64,000 nt of DNA, from NCBI RefSeq assembly GCF_014697375.1, contig NZ_JACJRS010000014.1, forward strand, positions 1 to 64,000. The letters run 5' to 3'. Of the stretch, positions 25,755-33,664 are shown piece after piece. The notes below the pieces were generated by a model. It was given only the letters and a program-made list of their open reading frames with translations. It had not been told where the DNA came from and ran no database searches. Source of the DNA: Phormidium sp. FACHB-1136. Its GTDB lineage: Bacteria; Cyanobacteriota; Cyanobacteriia; Phormidesmidales; Phormidesmidaceae. The first letter of the stretch is position 1. Every line of letters begins with the position of its first letter. The position numbers and the translations under genes are program-made.

Positions 25755-26960
25755 ATGTATCTCAGAACGAAGCAAGAGACCTACTTTAAAAAGCGCCTTG
25801 CCTCGGCGGATCAACTGCCAGAGGCGGAAAAGGTGCTGGTGCCGGAGGGGCAAACCCTAGATATTCAATACTACGTAGACTTGGGCGACCATTGGCAGGT
25901 GGTGTTGACGGCCCCCACCCTAGATAACCAGGGCACCCTAAGTTGGTTGGTGTATGAACCCCATGTGGAGGTGCCCACATCGGTGCAGCTTACGGTGGTG
26001 AGCGACACCCTCTTTAAGCAATCCCCAACCCTCTCCAGCCAGTTGAGCGATGCCCAAAAGGTATTTGTAAAAACGGGCACCCAGTACGATTTACTCAGCT
26101 ATTTACCCGCCGCCGGGAACCATTTCAAAATCACCCTGGCGGGGGCCAATCTGGGGCCAGAAAATCGCAATACGTGGCACGTCTATCAGCCCGATGTAAA
26201 AATTTCCGGCACTCGCCAAGAACTGCGTGTGATTAGCGATACGTTGTTCAAACATCAACCCCAGATCTCAGCGGAACTGGGGGCTGAGGATAAGATTTTC
26301 GTGAAAAAGGGGTCGGTTTTTTGGCTGAATTCCTACGGCAGTGTGGAACGCAACCACCTCAAAATGGCCCTGGAGGGGACAGGCTTAGGCGATCAGCGAC
26401 GCAATACTTGGTATGCCTACGTGCCCGATGTGGAAATCCACGGCAACGAACCCAATAACCGCCCCCAGGATCAAAGCCCGGTCAAGCAAGTCGCCACCCC
26501 CAAAGATCCCGGCAAGGCGATGCGGTTTCCGGGCTTTAGCGCCATCTACTACACCAACCATCCCATCCTCTGGAAAACCCCCAGCGGTGGCCCTGGGAAT
26601 TTCACCTGGGGCGAGGCCACCCACAATGGCACCCGCATCCCAGAAAATCCCCAGGTGGTCTACGGCATCGTGCGCATGGCCCAAGCCCTAGAGGAAATCC
26701 GCCAAATCTACGGGGATCGCCCCATCACCATCAACTCCTGGTATCGGCCCAGGGCCATCAATGCCGCCGTGGGCGGGGCCAGCCGATCCCGCCATCTCCA
26801 GGGCGATGCCGTAGATTTCAATGTCTCTGGTCTCCATCCCCATGATGTCTATAAGCGGCTGGATAGCTGGTGGGGCAACCGGGGTGGCTTGGCCAGTGCC
26901 ACCAGCTTCACCCATCTAGACAGCCGAGGCTATCGCGCCCGCTGGGCCTACGGATTCTAG
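25755..26960 (+). CDS. Peptidase M15A-type protein with three N-terminal repeats
   Basis: 401 residues from ATG 25755. Residues about 1-230 are three repeats of roughly 72 residues; copies 2 and 3 share SDTLFK, a K-x-FVK-x-G pattern, N-H-x-K, NTW and a Y-x-PDV end, and copy 1 is a weaker match (YFKK, VLVPEG, LVYEPHV). The C-terminal domain (about 270-400) is a zinc D-Ala-D-Ala peptidase/phage-endolysin-like M15A domain: ITINSWYRP, SRHLQGDAVDF with His and Asp ligands, and FTHLDSRG with the last His. The zinc set is intact. No signal peptide is visible, so how it would reach peptidoglycan is unclear. It lies 15 bases before the RDD gene. Confidence 0.85.
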   Translation: MYLRTKQETYFKKRLASADQLPEAEKVLVPEGQTLDIQYYVDLGDHWQVVLTAPTLDNQGTLSWLVYEPHVEVPTSVQLTVVSDTLFKQSPTLSSQLSDAQKVFVKTGTQYDLLSYLPAAGNHFKITLAGANLGPENRNTWHVYQPDVKISGTRQELRVISDTLFKHQPQISAELGAEDKIFVKKGSVFWLNSYGSVERNHLKMALEGTGLGDQRRNTWYAYVPDVEIHGNEPNNRPQDQSPVKQVATPKDPGKAMRFPGFSAIYYTNHPILWKTPSGGPGNFTWGEATHNGTRIPENPQVVYGIVRMAQALEEIRQIYGDRPITINSWYRPRAINAAVGGASRSRHLQGDAVDFNVSGLHPHDVYKRLDSWWGNRGGLASATSFTHLDSRGYRARWAYGF

Positions 26961-26975
26961 GGGGAAACGGTATCC

Positions 26976-27761
26976 ATGGGTCTGTTTAAAACCGTGACCA
27001 TTCGCACCCCCGAAAGCATTGAACTTGAGTTTGTGCTGGCGGGCATTGGCAGTCGGGCCGTGGCCCTGGTGGTGGATTATCTCTGTTTGGGGACTGGGCT
27101 CTTTGTCCTATCGCTCATTTACAGCGTGGTGTTGGTGCAGCTTCTCGCCCTAGACGCCGTGCTGTCCATCGCCACCGAAACCCTCCAACTTTGGATCACC
27201 GCGATTTTTCTGATACTGCTGTTTGCCCTGTATATTGGCTACTTTGTGCTGTTTGAAACCCTGTGGTTTGGCCAAAGCCCCGGCAAGCGCTACACCAAAA
27301 TCCGCGTTATCCGCGACGATGGCCAGCCCGAACGCATCACCCAAGCCACCCTGCGATCCCTGCTGCGCCCAGTGGATGACATCCTCTTTGTCGGTTTTTT
27401 CTGCATCATGCTCACGGCCCAGGAAAAACGGCTGGGAGACTGGCTGGCGGGCACCCTGGTCGTCCAGGTAGACCCCAACAGCCCCGGCCAAATCACCATC
27501 CCAGAACGATCCCAGGCCATCGGCCAGGATCTCCTCGCCCTGATCGACATGGCCCACCTTAGCCCCGACGACCTCGCCACGATTCGCGATTTTCTGCAAC
27601 GACGCGCCCACCTCAGCCCCAAGGCCAAAACCCAGGTGAGCGACCAACTGGCCCGCCGCTACCGAGATCAGCTTCGCCTCGACTGTTTACCCACAGAAAT
27701 GACCACCGACACCTTTCTCGAAGCCCTGTATTGGGCCTATCAGCAGGGAAGTCGGGAGTAA
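26976..27761 (+). CDS. RDD family membrane protein
   Basis: 261 residues. The N-terminal cytoplasmic strand FKTVTIRTPESIELEFVLAGIGSRAVALVVDYLCL holds the Arg and Asp-Asp-like residues of the RDD domain; membrane segments follow at about 30-55, 68-90 and around 130 (ILFVGFFCIMLT). FGQSPGKRYTKIRVIRDDGQ and EKRLGDWLAGTLVV are typical family motifs. The last 85 residues are soluble and helical. RDD proteins are membrane proteins of largely unknown function, some linked to transport. It follows the M15A gene closely and may share its transcript. Confidence 0.9.
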   Translation: MGLFKTVTIRTPESIELEFVLAGIGSRAVALVVDYLCLGTGLFVLSLIYSVVLVQLLALDAVLSIATETLQLWITAIFLILLFALYIGYFVLFETLWFGQSPGKRYTKIRVIRDDGQPERITQATLRSLLRPVDDILFVGFFCIMLTAQEKRLGDWLAGTLVVQVDPNSPGQITIPERSQAIGQDLLALIDMAHLSPDDLATIRDFLQRRAHLSPKAKTQVSDQLARRYRDQLRLDCLPTEMTTDTFLEALYWAYQQGSRE

Positions 27762-27925
27762 AGATTGAGGATGGGAGATGGGGGATGGGGGATGGGTAGG
27801 TTTCCTATTTTTCGTGGGTAATGTATCAAGCGGTCTTGACTATCGGCCTTGCTAGGGCTAAGTTAAGCCGGAAGTTGATGTGAATCAGCCCCCTTTCATT
27901 CAATTCGCCCCAAAAGGAGACAATC

Positions 27926-28261
27926 ATGGGTCTTTTAGGTAAGCTTTTCGGCAAAAAAGAAGAAGAAAAAGCCGCTGCGGCTGGCCCCGTTAACGTAGCT
28001 GCTGCCGCCTCTAGTGCTGGCATCCCCCCCGAAAAGGTGGGCCTGGATGGCCAGTTTGACGAGAGCGGTCTGGCTAAGCGGGTGGCCAAAGCCCTCGATG
28101 ATGCCAACATTTCCGACAGCGTTGGCCTGTGGGTAGCCCAAACGGGTTCCACCGTGGTTCTCAAGTACAACCCCGATGCCGAAGGCGTTCTGGCACAGGC
28201 CAAGCAGGTTGCCCAGGGTGTGCATGGAGCCACCGCCGTCACCACCCAGCCCAACAGCTAA
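27926..28261 (+). CDS. Small BON-like protein with charged N-terminus
   Basis: 111 residues. It starts MGLLGKLFGKKEEEKAAAAG, a short amphipathic then charged and Ala-rich lead, and continues with a domain (about 35-105) of helix-strand-strand-helix outline (GLAKRVAKALDDANISDSVGLWVAQTG, VVLKYNPDAEGVLAQAKQVAQGV), which resembles a BON domain, though I cannot confirm the family. There is no signal peptide. A good ribosome-binding site (aaggaga) precedes the ATG, and a terminator follows, so it is a single-gene, probably well expressed unit. Confidence 0.7.
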   Translation: MGLLGKLFGKKEEEKAAAAGPVNVAAAASSAGIPPEKVGLDGQFDESGLAKRVAKALDDANISDSVGLWVAQTGSTVVLKYNPDAEGVLAQAKQVAQGVHGATAVTTQPNS

Positions 28262-28678
28262 ATTGGCAAATGGCCCAGGGTTGACCTAGGGCTAAACCAC
28301 AATCTCCCCAGGGGCGTTAGGCTCTGGGGGGTTATTTTTAGGAGTAGAATTGCGCCTTTGCCGCAAGGCCAGCCGAAACCGTCCCTAGGCCAAAGCGACT
28401 GACTAGACAGGCTTGTTGTCGTTTCGTTACAGTGCGGTGCTTTTCCCTAGCAGTTGTGGCGGCAATATGCAAGGATCAAGGTATAGCGCTTCAGATAGCA
28501 GCCCTTCCGGTGCGATGGTTCGGTGTGATCCGATGATGTCATCCGCGCCGCGTTTGATCCGAAGGGACTGCCCTGCCTCCCTACAGGCCCAGCCAAGATC
28601 GTTATCGCCCCAAGAGCCCTGTTCGCTAGAGCTCAATGTCCTGTCCAGGAGGCGCTGCACCCACCCTGGAGGAATGCC
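28262..28678. other. Intergenic region before the pentapeptide gene
   Basis: Apart from the terminator near its start, the stretch holds the leader of the pentapeptide-repeat gene with a good Shine-Dalgarno (ggagga, 28669-28674). I see no gene or structured RNA. Confidence 0.45.
28306..28340 (+). terminator. Intrinsic terminator after the BON-like gene
   Basis: Stem ccccag / ctgggg (extendable with weaker pairs) followed by gttattttta, about 45 bases after the stop codon. Confidence 0.75.
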
Positions 28679-29110
28679 ATGAAACTCGCCATTGCCCTCG
28701 GCACAGCTCTGGCTCTGCCCTTGATCCTTACCCTACCCACCCAGGCTGAAAACCCTGCCCAGGTGCAGCAACTCCTCACCACCAATCTTTGTGCGGGCTG
28801 CGACTTGTCTGGATCCGATCTCACCCAGGCCCACCTGATTGGGGCGGATCTCTCCGGGGCGGATCTCTCCGGGGCCAACCTGACGGAGGCCAACCTAGAA
28901 GGGGCGGATCTCTCTGGGGCCAACCTAGAGGGGGCGAACCTCAGCCAAGCCTTTTTGACCAACGCCATCCTCGACAATGCCGTTTTGGATGGGGCCAACC
29001 TCACCGAAGCCCAAATCTACTTTGCCGAGGTGGCGGGTTCCTCCTGGGTGGATGCCAATCTGACGGGCACCGAAATCGTCGGCACCCCGATCAGCATCGG
29101 CGGCGACTAG
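28679..29110 (+). CDS. Exported pentapeptide-repeat protein
   Basis: 143 residues. A signal peptide (MKLAIALGTALALPLILTLPTQA) is followed by a CAGCDLSGSDL start and a run of A(D/N)LxGA-type pentapeptides to about residue 120 (IGADLSGADLSGANLTEANL and onward), which fold as a right-handed quadrilateral beta-helix. The CxxC just before the helix (LCAGCDLSG) is common in exported cyanobacterial pentapeptide proteins. Ribosome-binding site ggagga lies about 5 bases before the ATG. Role unknown; lumenal or periplasmic location is inferred from the signal. Confidence 0.9.
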   Translation: MKLAIALGTALALPLILTLPTQAENPAQVQQLLTTNLCAGCDLSGSDLTQAHLIGADLSGADLSGANLTEANLEGADLSGANLEGANLSQAFLTNAILDNAVLDGANLTEAQIYFAEVAGSSWVDANLTGTEIVGTPISIGGD

Positions 29111-29195
29111 CGCCTCCCATGGGGTACTGGGCTGAGTCGGCTCCGAGGGGCTGGGGGTGAGGGCAGCGGAGACTTTTGGGGCTAATTAGCCCTCC

Positions 29196-30488
29196 CTACT
29201 GAACCACGAGCCGGGAAAGGCCAGTGTTGGGGTAATAGTTGCCCAGGATTTCGGTATAACCATAGCCCTGTCGTGCCAGTTCCATGGCTCCGGTTTGGCT
29301 CATGCCTCGGCCCCCGTGGGCGGATTGCACAATGGCGTCGGAGGCGGCATAGAGGGATTCTACAATGCCGCCATCGTGGCTGATGAACTCGCCGGAAGTC
29401 GCGGCTACAGCGGCCTGGGTGGTGCTGGTTTCCTTGGCGATGCCTAGGTAAGCCTGATAGCGCTGGGTGTTGTCCAAATCGTAGGGACGGTTGGCGTGGC
29501 GAACGTGGTGCACCAAAGCATAGGATCGGGCGGCGACAGCCTGGGCCTTGAGGGCTTCCAGGGGCCAGTTGACGTACATTTCGCTGCCCACCACGCTACT
29601 CAGATAGTCGTGCATCAGCACAAAATTGACGGCGGTGAGGGTGGAGCCACTGCCCATCAGCAGCACTCGGCCCTTAAACCACTTGTCCCCCACGTAGACA
29701 TAGCCACCCTCACCGGGTTCTAGCCAAACGGTGTTGGTGAGTTGACAGCCGCTATAACCGAGACCACTGCCCTGGGGCCGCAACACCACGCTTTTTTGGG
29801 CGGGTAGGTTGCAAAACCCTTGACCGTTGAGATCCATCAAATAGCCGTCTGTGGAGGTCGCCACGGTGAGGGAACTGACGCCCCTGGCCACCGCCACCCG
29901 CATTTCCAGGTTGGTATCGATGGTTTTGGCCGGATCAAAGGCCACATTCACCGCAGGGCTAGGGGGGGCTGGGGGCTGGGGTACGGTGCGGGAGGATATG
30001 GAGGTCGTCGGAGCGGTTGTCCTTGGTGATGCACTGGTGGAGGGAGCGGTGTTGGGGGTGGCTGGAGCGGTTGCACCGGAGGCGGTAGACGCCGATGTCC
30101 CGGTCGCTGAAGAATCCTGACTCGGCGGGGTGGCTGGCGTCGTCGATTGCATGAACAGACGCCGCGCCCGGTAGAGATCCACCACCGACTGCCGCACCAG
30201 CCCCGTAGACTCCCACAGGGACGACTGGATCATGACGGTCTCGGTCGGAGCCCGCCAGAGGGAGGTGGGGGCAAGGGGGACTTGGGTTAGAAGAAGCCCA
30301 GCCAAGGCCATTCCCCCAGCCACCTGAACTCGCTGGGTGGTTTTGGCCTGTCGCCCGGTTTCGGGATAGAGGGCGGTTAGGCGAATCGACTTCAGGCGTC
30401 TGAGCCGCACGGGCCTTAGGGAAGGTCGCCGAAGGGGTTGCTGGCGGGCCTGGGGAGGCCAAGTCATCCAAAAACGCTTCATGCTCAC
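29196..30488 (-). CDS. SpoIID/LytB-domain cell-wall protein
   Basis: 430 residues. A basic N-terminus and a hydrophobic segment (VAGGMALAGLLLTQVPLA, about 57-75) suggest membrane anchoring; a Ser/Thr/Ala/Pro-rich linker (about 115-180) follows. The SpoIID domain occupies about 215-430: YLSSVVGSEMYVNWPLEALKAQAVAARSYAL contains the catalytic-type Glu, and GRGMSQTGAMELARQGYGYTEILGNYY is the conserved C-terminal block. In sporulating bacteria SpoIID is a lytic transglycosylase; in cyanobacteria homologues may act on cross-wall peptidoglycan in septa. It stands alone on the - strand. Confidence 0.9.
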   Translation of the reverse strand: MSMKRFWMTWPPQARQQPLRRPSLRPVRLRRLKSIRLTALYPETGRQAKTTQRVQVAGGMALAGLLLTQVPLAPTSLWRAPTETVMIQSSLWESTGLVRQSVVDLYRARRLFMQSTTPATPPSQDSSATGTSASTASGATAPATPNTAPSTSASPRTTAPTTSISSRTVPQPPAPPSPAVNVAFDPAKTIDTNLEMRVAVARGVSSLTVATSTDGYLMDLNGQGFCNLPAQKSVVLRPQGSGLGYSGCQLTNTVWLEPGEGGYVYVGDKWFKGRVLLMGSGSTLTAVNFVLMHDYLSSVVGSEMYVNWPLEALKAQAVAARSYALVHHVRHANRPYDLDNTQRYQAYLGIAKETSTTQAAVAATSGEFISHDGGIVESLYAASDAIVQSAHGGRGMSQTGAMELARQGYGYTEILGNYYPNTGLSRLVVQ

Positions 30489-30681
30489 GTCCTAAAGTCT
30501 GAGAAAATGCCTGAGAGATGCAGTCTGGGCAGACGGTCTGCGACAACAAACGAGATATATCGATACAAATGCCGATATAGAGTCCCCTACTATTTAACCG
30601 CAAACCTCCCAAAACGACCGCTTCCCTGAGACGCTTCATCATGGGGATGCCTCATCATGGGGACGCTTCACCACAACGGCC

Positions 30682-31353
30682 CTACAACAGACCCCGGTAG
30701 CGAATGAACAGGAGAATAGCCGCCCAGGATCCGAGGGCCACCTTAAGGGCCACCAGGATATTCAGCAGGGGAATGATCCCGCCGCTGATGAGGGTGCCGA
30801 CTTCGCCCTGGGGCAGTTCAAACCCCACGAGGGTGACAACGGCGAGTAGGACGAAAATCAACACCGAAACCTTTTCCCAGGCGGCACAGCGCCAACGTTC
30901 GTAGATGGCCTGCATCCACTCCGAGGAAGGGGCGGTGATGGCAATCAGGCCAATGGCCGTCCCCCCCGCGACCCCCGCCGCAAAGCCCCCCCCTGGGCTG
31001 AGGTGCCCTCGAATGGCCAGTTCGATGCTGACCAGGGCGGCAATGGTAGCCCCCAGGCGAGCCAGCACGATAGAAGGCTCATCGGTGAAGCGGTAGAAGG
31101 GGGCATTGGGCACTTCGTCCGCTAGGAGATATTTGGCCCCCATGATGGCAATGGTGAACACGACCACCTCAAAAATGGTGTCGTAGAGGCGGTTGCGAAA
31201 GATAATGCCCGACACCGCGTTGGGAACGCCACTCTCGGCCACCACCGTGGCCACAAGGTTGGCCTGGGGAGACACCACCGTAGCATCGGGCAGCACCAGA
31301 ATTTTGATAAACAGTAGTACACCCGCCACTAAATAAATCCACTTCATGGCCAT
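30682..31353 (-). CDS. Na+/H+ antiporter subunit MnhB/MrpB
   Basis: 223 residues with several membrane segments. The middle part (LYDTIFEVVVFTIAIMGAKYL, HLSPGGGFAAGVAGGTAIGLI, GTLISGGIIPLLNILVALKVALGSWA) is the MnhB domain of the Mrp multi-subunit cation/proton antiporter. It is the last gene of a three-gene leftward set (G, DUF4040/MbhD, B) with 7 bases to the previous gene, so co-translation is likely. The large Mrp subunits A, C, D and the small E and F are not in the window. Confidence 0.9.
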   Translation of the reverse strand: MAMKWIYLVAGVLLFIKILVLPDATVVSPQANLVATVVAESGVPNAVSGIIFRNRLYDTIFEVVVFTIAIMGAKYLLADEVPNAPFYRFTDEPSIVLARLGATIAALVSIELAIRGHLSPGGGFAAGVAGGTAIGLIAITAPSSEWMQAIYERWRCAAWEKVSVLIFVLLAVVTLVGFELPQGEVGTLISGGIIPLLNILVALKVALGSWAAILLFIRYRGLL

Positions 31354-31360
31354 CTCCAGG

Positions 31361-31981
31361 TCAGTGCAACGTTTCCGGTAGGGAGGGTGCTAGGGAAACA
31401 GGTTGCGTGACCTGCCCCTGGGGCAACGATTGAATCTTAGCTAGGTGATCCGGTAGCTCAGCGGTGAGGATGTCGTAGATCCGGGGTACACGCAGCGCGA
31501 GGGTGGGAATGGGGAGGGCGACATCGTCAACGGCGAGATCCCTCGGTCGATGAGCGACTTCGGTAGGCGGTTGGTAGAGACCATGGATAGCCTTGTCATC
31601 GAGCGCCTGAGCGAGGCTTTCCGGATCGGGATAGGGCACCAGTTCCAAACGCAGGTGATGGATTCGCAGCACCGTTCGCAGGGGGGTGAGCAACTGGCGA
31701 AGGGGATCCTCTTTAATCGCTAGGTCGTTCTCCAGCAGGCCCAGGCGCAACACCAGAGAGGATCGCACCGCCACCGCATAGAGGGTAATCGCCAGCATGG
31801 TACCCACCAGCGCCTCAGTAAGGGCCACATCTGCCCCGCCCAATACGGCATAGACTAGGGCGGCGACGGCCCCCAAAATACCCCGAATCACCAGGGCTTG
31901 GTAGGGGCTGGTCTGAATCATCAGCATCAGGGATGCCAAGGGAAGCAGCGCCACGATGGCGAAGACGTAGCTATCGGTCAT
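31361..31981 (-). CDS. DUF4040/MbhD-type Mrp antiporter subunit
   Basis: 206 residues. The first 80 residues are three membrane helices, ending LVGTMLAITLYAVAVRSSLVLRLG; GADVALTEALVGTMLAITLYAVAVR matches the MbhD/DUF4040 domain, equivalent to the C-terminal part of MrpA. The remaining 120 residues are a soluble extension (LRIHHLRLELVPYPDPESLAQ...) that I do not recognise. The gene overlaps the upstream mrpG-like gene by 11 bases and lies 7 bases before the MnhB gene. Confidence 0.85.
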   Translation of the reverse strand: MTDSYVFAIVALLPLASLMLMIQTSPYQALVIRGILGAVAALVYAVLGGADVALTEALVGTMLAITLYAVAVRSSLVLRLGLLENDLAIKEDPLRQLLTPLRTVLRIHHLRLELVPYPDPESLAQALDDKAIHGLYQPPTEVAHRPRDLAVDDVALPIPTLALRVPRIYDILTAELPDHLAKIQSLPQGQVTQPVSLAPSLPETLH

Positions 31982-32252
31982 GGCTGTCCTCCGGGGTGGC
32001 GCAATAGGCCAACACGTAGCCCAGCACGGTGTTCCACAGGGCCAGGGTAATCAGCCCCAACACCAGCAGGGGCCATTCACCGGGAATTTTTAGCAGCAGC
32101 CCTACCACAATCGCCATGGATCCTAGGGTATCGGCCACCGAAAGCCCGTGCAGCTTGAATAGCACTGATCTCGGCCCCAGCAGTGGCCAGGTGCCCCAAA
32201 ACCAAAACACCACCCCCAGGGTGATGCAGCCATAGCTCAACAGATCAACCAC
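31971..32252 (-). CDS. Na+/H+ antiporter subunit MnhG/MrpG
   Basis: 93 residues with three membrane helices. LGVVFWFWGTWPLLGPRSVLFKLHGLSVADTLGSMAIVVGLLL matches the MnhG/PhaG family, including the KLH and DTLG residues conserved there. First gene of the partial Mrp set. No antiporter gene lies upstream (ComF is 550 bases away), so this is a G-MbhD-B module detached from the rest of the complex. Confidence 0.88.
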   Translation of the reverse strand: MVDLLSYGCITLGVVFWFWGTWPLLGPRSVLFKLHGLSVADTLGSMAIVVGLLLKIPGEWPLLVLGLITLALWNTVLGYVLAYCATPEDSHDR

Positions 32253-32802
32253 AACTAAAATCTATGGGTTTATTACTTTAGATGTAGTTTACTCTATCTT
32301 CTGGCGATTGGGGAACCCCCCTGCCGCACTATTGTCAGCGGCCTTTCGTCTGATTTAGCCGACTTTCGCTGTGAGGTGGGGGGCGAAAGCCCTGGTGGCT
32401 GTGGCTGGAAGACCCAAGACTGACCGCCCTAGGTTCTAAAAATGGATGGAACGCGGGAGAGCAAGAATAAAAAGCCGGGTTAGGCGCTATCACTGAGGAG
32501 GAGCGAACCCCCACAATGTCCTGAGGCCCTACCCGGTCTTGGCTTTGGAGCACACGCGAGTCTACAGGATGACCTTATAGTCGGTCATGGCCGTGCATTC
32601 GCCAATACATGAAAGTTCTGGAAAGTTCTGGATCTAGTTCTGAAGACTGAAACAACCTTTGTTTTGAAGGAAAACCTTCCCGCAACCAGTCTTTGACCAG
32701 ATGATTCGCTAGATTTTTGGGCGATAAATTCATCCAATTCATCAGGAACCCAACCCCATTCAAACGGTGATGGAAGCGAGGGCGTGTGCCCCAAGGGAAT
32801 CA
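32253..32802. other. Intergenic region with a structured hairpin, upstream of the mrp set
   Basis: 550 bases between comF and mrpG, both leftward. It holds a strong structured element at 32466-32540. Frames in 32575-32803 on the - strand read through with mixed quality and no start signals; I do not support a gene there. The mrpG promoter should lie in the AT-richer 32255-32300 part. Confidence 0.5.
32466..32540 (-). ncRNA. Candidate structured RNA or long-stem terminator
   Basis: On the - strand an outer stem pairs 32526-32536 (ccgggtagggc) with 32475-32485 (gcctaacccgg) with one bulge. It encloses a second hairpin (cattg...cagtg, with a G-rich/C-T-rich stem and a ttcg turn), and is followed by ttttta. 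The total is about 75 bases ending in a U-tract. It could be a free small RNA with its own terminator, or the distal end of the comF transcript, whose stop is about 265 bases upstream. It does not match tRNA, tmRNA, Yfr1 or SRP RNA patterns known to me. Confidence 0.45.
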
Positions 32803-33522
32803 CTAGTGGACGGGGCGGGGTGCCATGCTGCGGGCGACGGTGCAGATGCCTGCTACGGAGATGCCGCTTTGGCGGAGGACGGTGGCGGCGGTGTGGGCCG
32901 TGGCTCCGGTAGTGAAAATATCGTCTACCAGCCAGACGGTTTTTTGACGGAGCACCGGGAGGTGGTGGGGATTGACCTGGAAGGCTTGAGCTAGGTTAGC
33001 CTGCCGTTCCTCCCGGCTGAGGCTGTGTTGGGCTTGGGTGGCTTGCGCCCTCACCAACCCCTCCCCCACCACGGGAACCTGTACCACACGGCTCATGCCC
33101 TGGGCCAACCGTTCCGCTTGGTTAAACCCCCGTTGTTTTAGCTTGCTGGCATGGAGGGGAATGGGCACCAACACCGCTGGCCGAGGAGCCTTGGCCCCCT
33201 TGCTGCGCTGATGTTGCCGCCAAGTTTGCCCCATTTCTAACCCTAGCCAGTTGGCAAGTTCGGGTTGGCCACTGTATTTAAACTGGCGAATCACCTGACG
33301 GAGGGTATCTTCGTAGCGGCCCCAACTCAGTACTGGAAGGCCGGGGTGGCTGGTATCGAGGGGATCGGCCAACTGGCTTTGGCGCACCTGCCGTTCACAG
33401 GTTGGACAGATGACTTGTGAAGTCGTCCGCTCACAGAGGGGACAGGAACGGCTGAGAAATAGCCCCAAAAAAGCCTGTGCTCCCTGCTGCCAACCTTGAG
33501 TTGATCCGATGCCTACACCCAT
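32803..33522 (-). CDS. ComF family phosphoribosyltransferase-like protein
   Basis: 239 residues. The N-terminal double zinc-knuckle (SCPLCERTTSQVICPTCERQV) is followed by the ComF phosphoribosyltransferase domain, with the PRPP-binding signature VWLVDDIFTTGATAHTAA at about 198-215 and LVPIPLHASKLKQRGFNQAERLA earlier. ComF assists in handling incoming single-stranded DNA during natural transformation in several bacteria, including cyanobacteria; in others its role is unclear. It is alone on the - strand. Confidence 0.92.
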   Translation of the reverse strand: MGVGIGSTQGWQQGAQAFLGLFLSRSCPLCERTTSQVICPTCERQVRQSQLADPLDTSHPGLPVLSWGRYEDTLRQVIRQFKYSGQPELANWLGLEMGQTWRQHQRSKGAKAPRPAVLVPIPLHASKLKQRGFNQAERLAQGMSRVVQVPVVGEGLVRAQATQAQHSLSREERQANLAQAFQVNPHHLPVLRQKTVWLVDDIFTTGATAHTAATVLRQSGISVAGICTVARSMAPRPVH

Positions 33523-33664
33523 GTCGATGCTCCTGAATTCGCTGATCTGAACCTACTGGAGCATCCTGCTAGATGGCATTCGATCACCTCTAGAACGTCC
33601 CTCGAACGTCGCTGCCCCACCTGTTCCATTGTGGCGGCGAGTGGTTTAGCCCGTGAGCGTAAAT

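Noticed and set aside
32466-32540. tRNA or tmRNA at the structured element upstream of the mrp set
   Set aside because: The cloverleaf, anticodon loop and TTCGA arm are not present; the fold is two nested hairpins with a U-tract, so it is listed as a candidate RNA or terminator only.
32575-32803. Possible small gene(s) on the - strand between comF and the structured element
   Set aside because: Two overlapping frames of mixed composition, no ribosome-binding site, no recognised family; a decayed fragment is possible but not supported.
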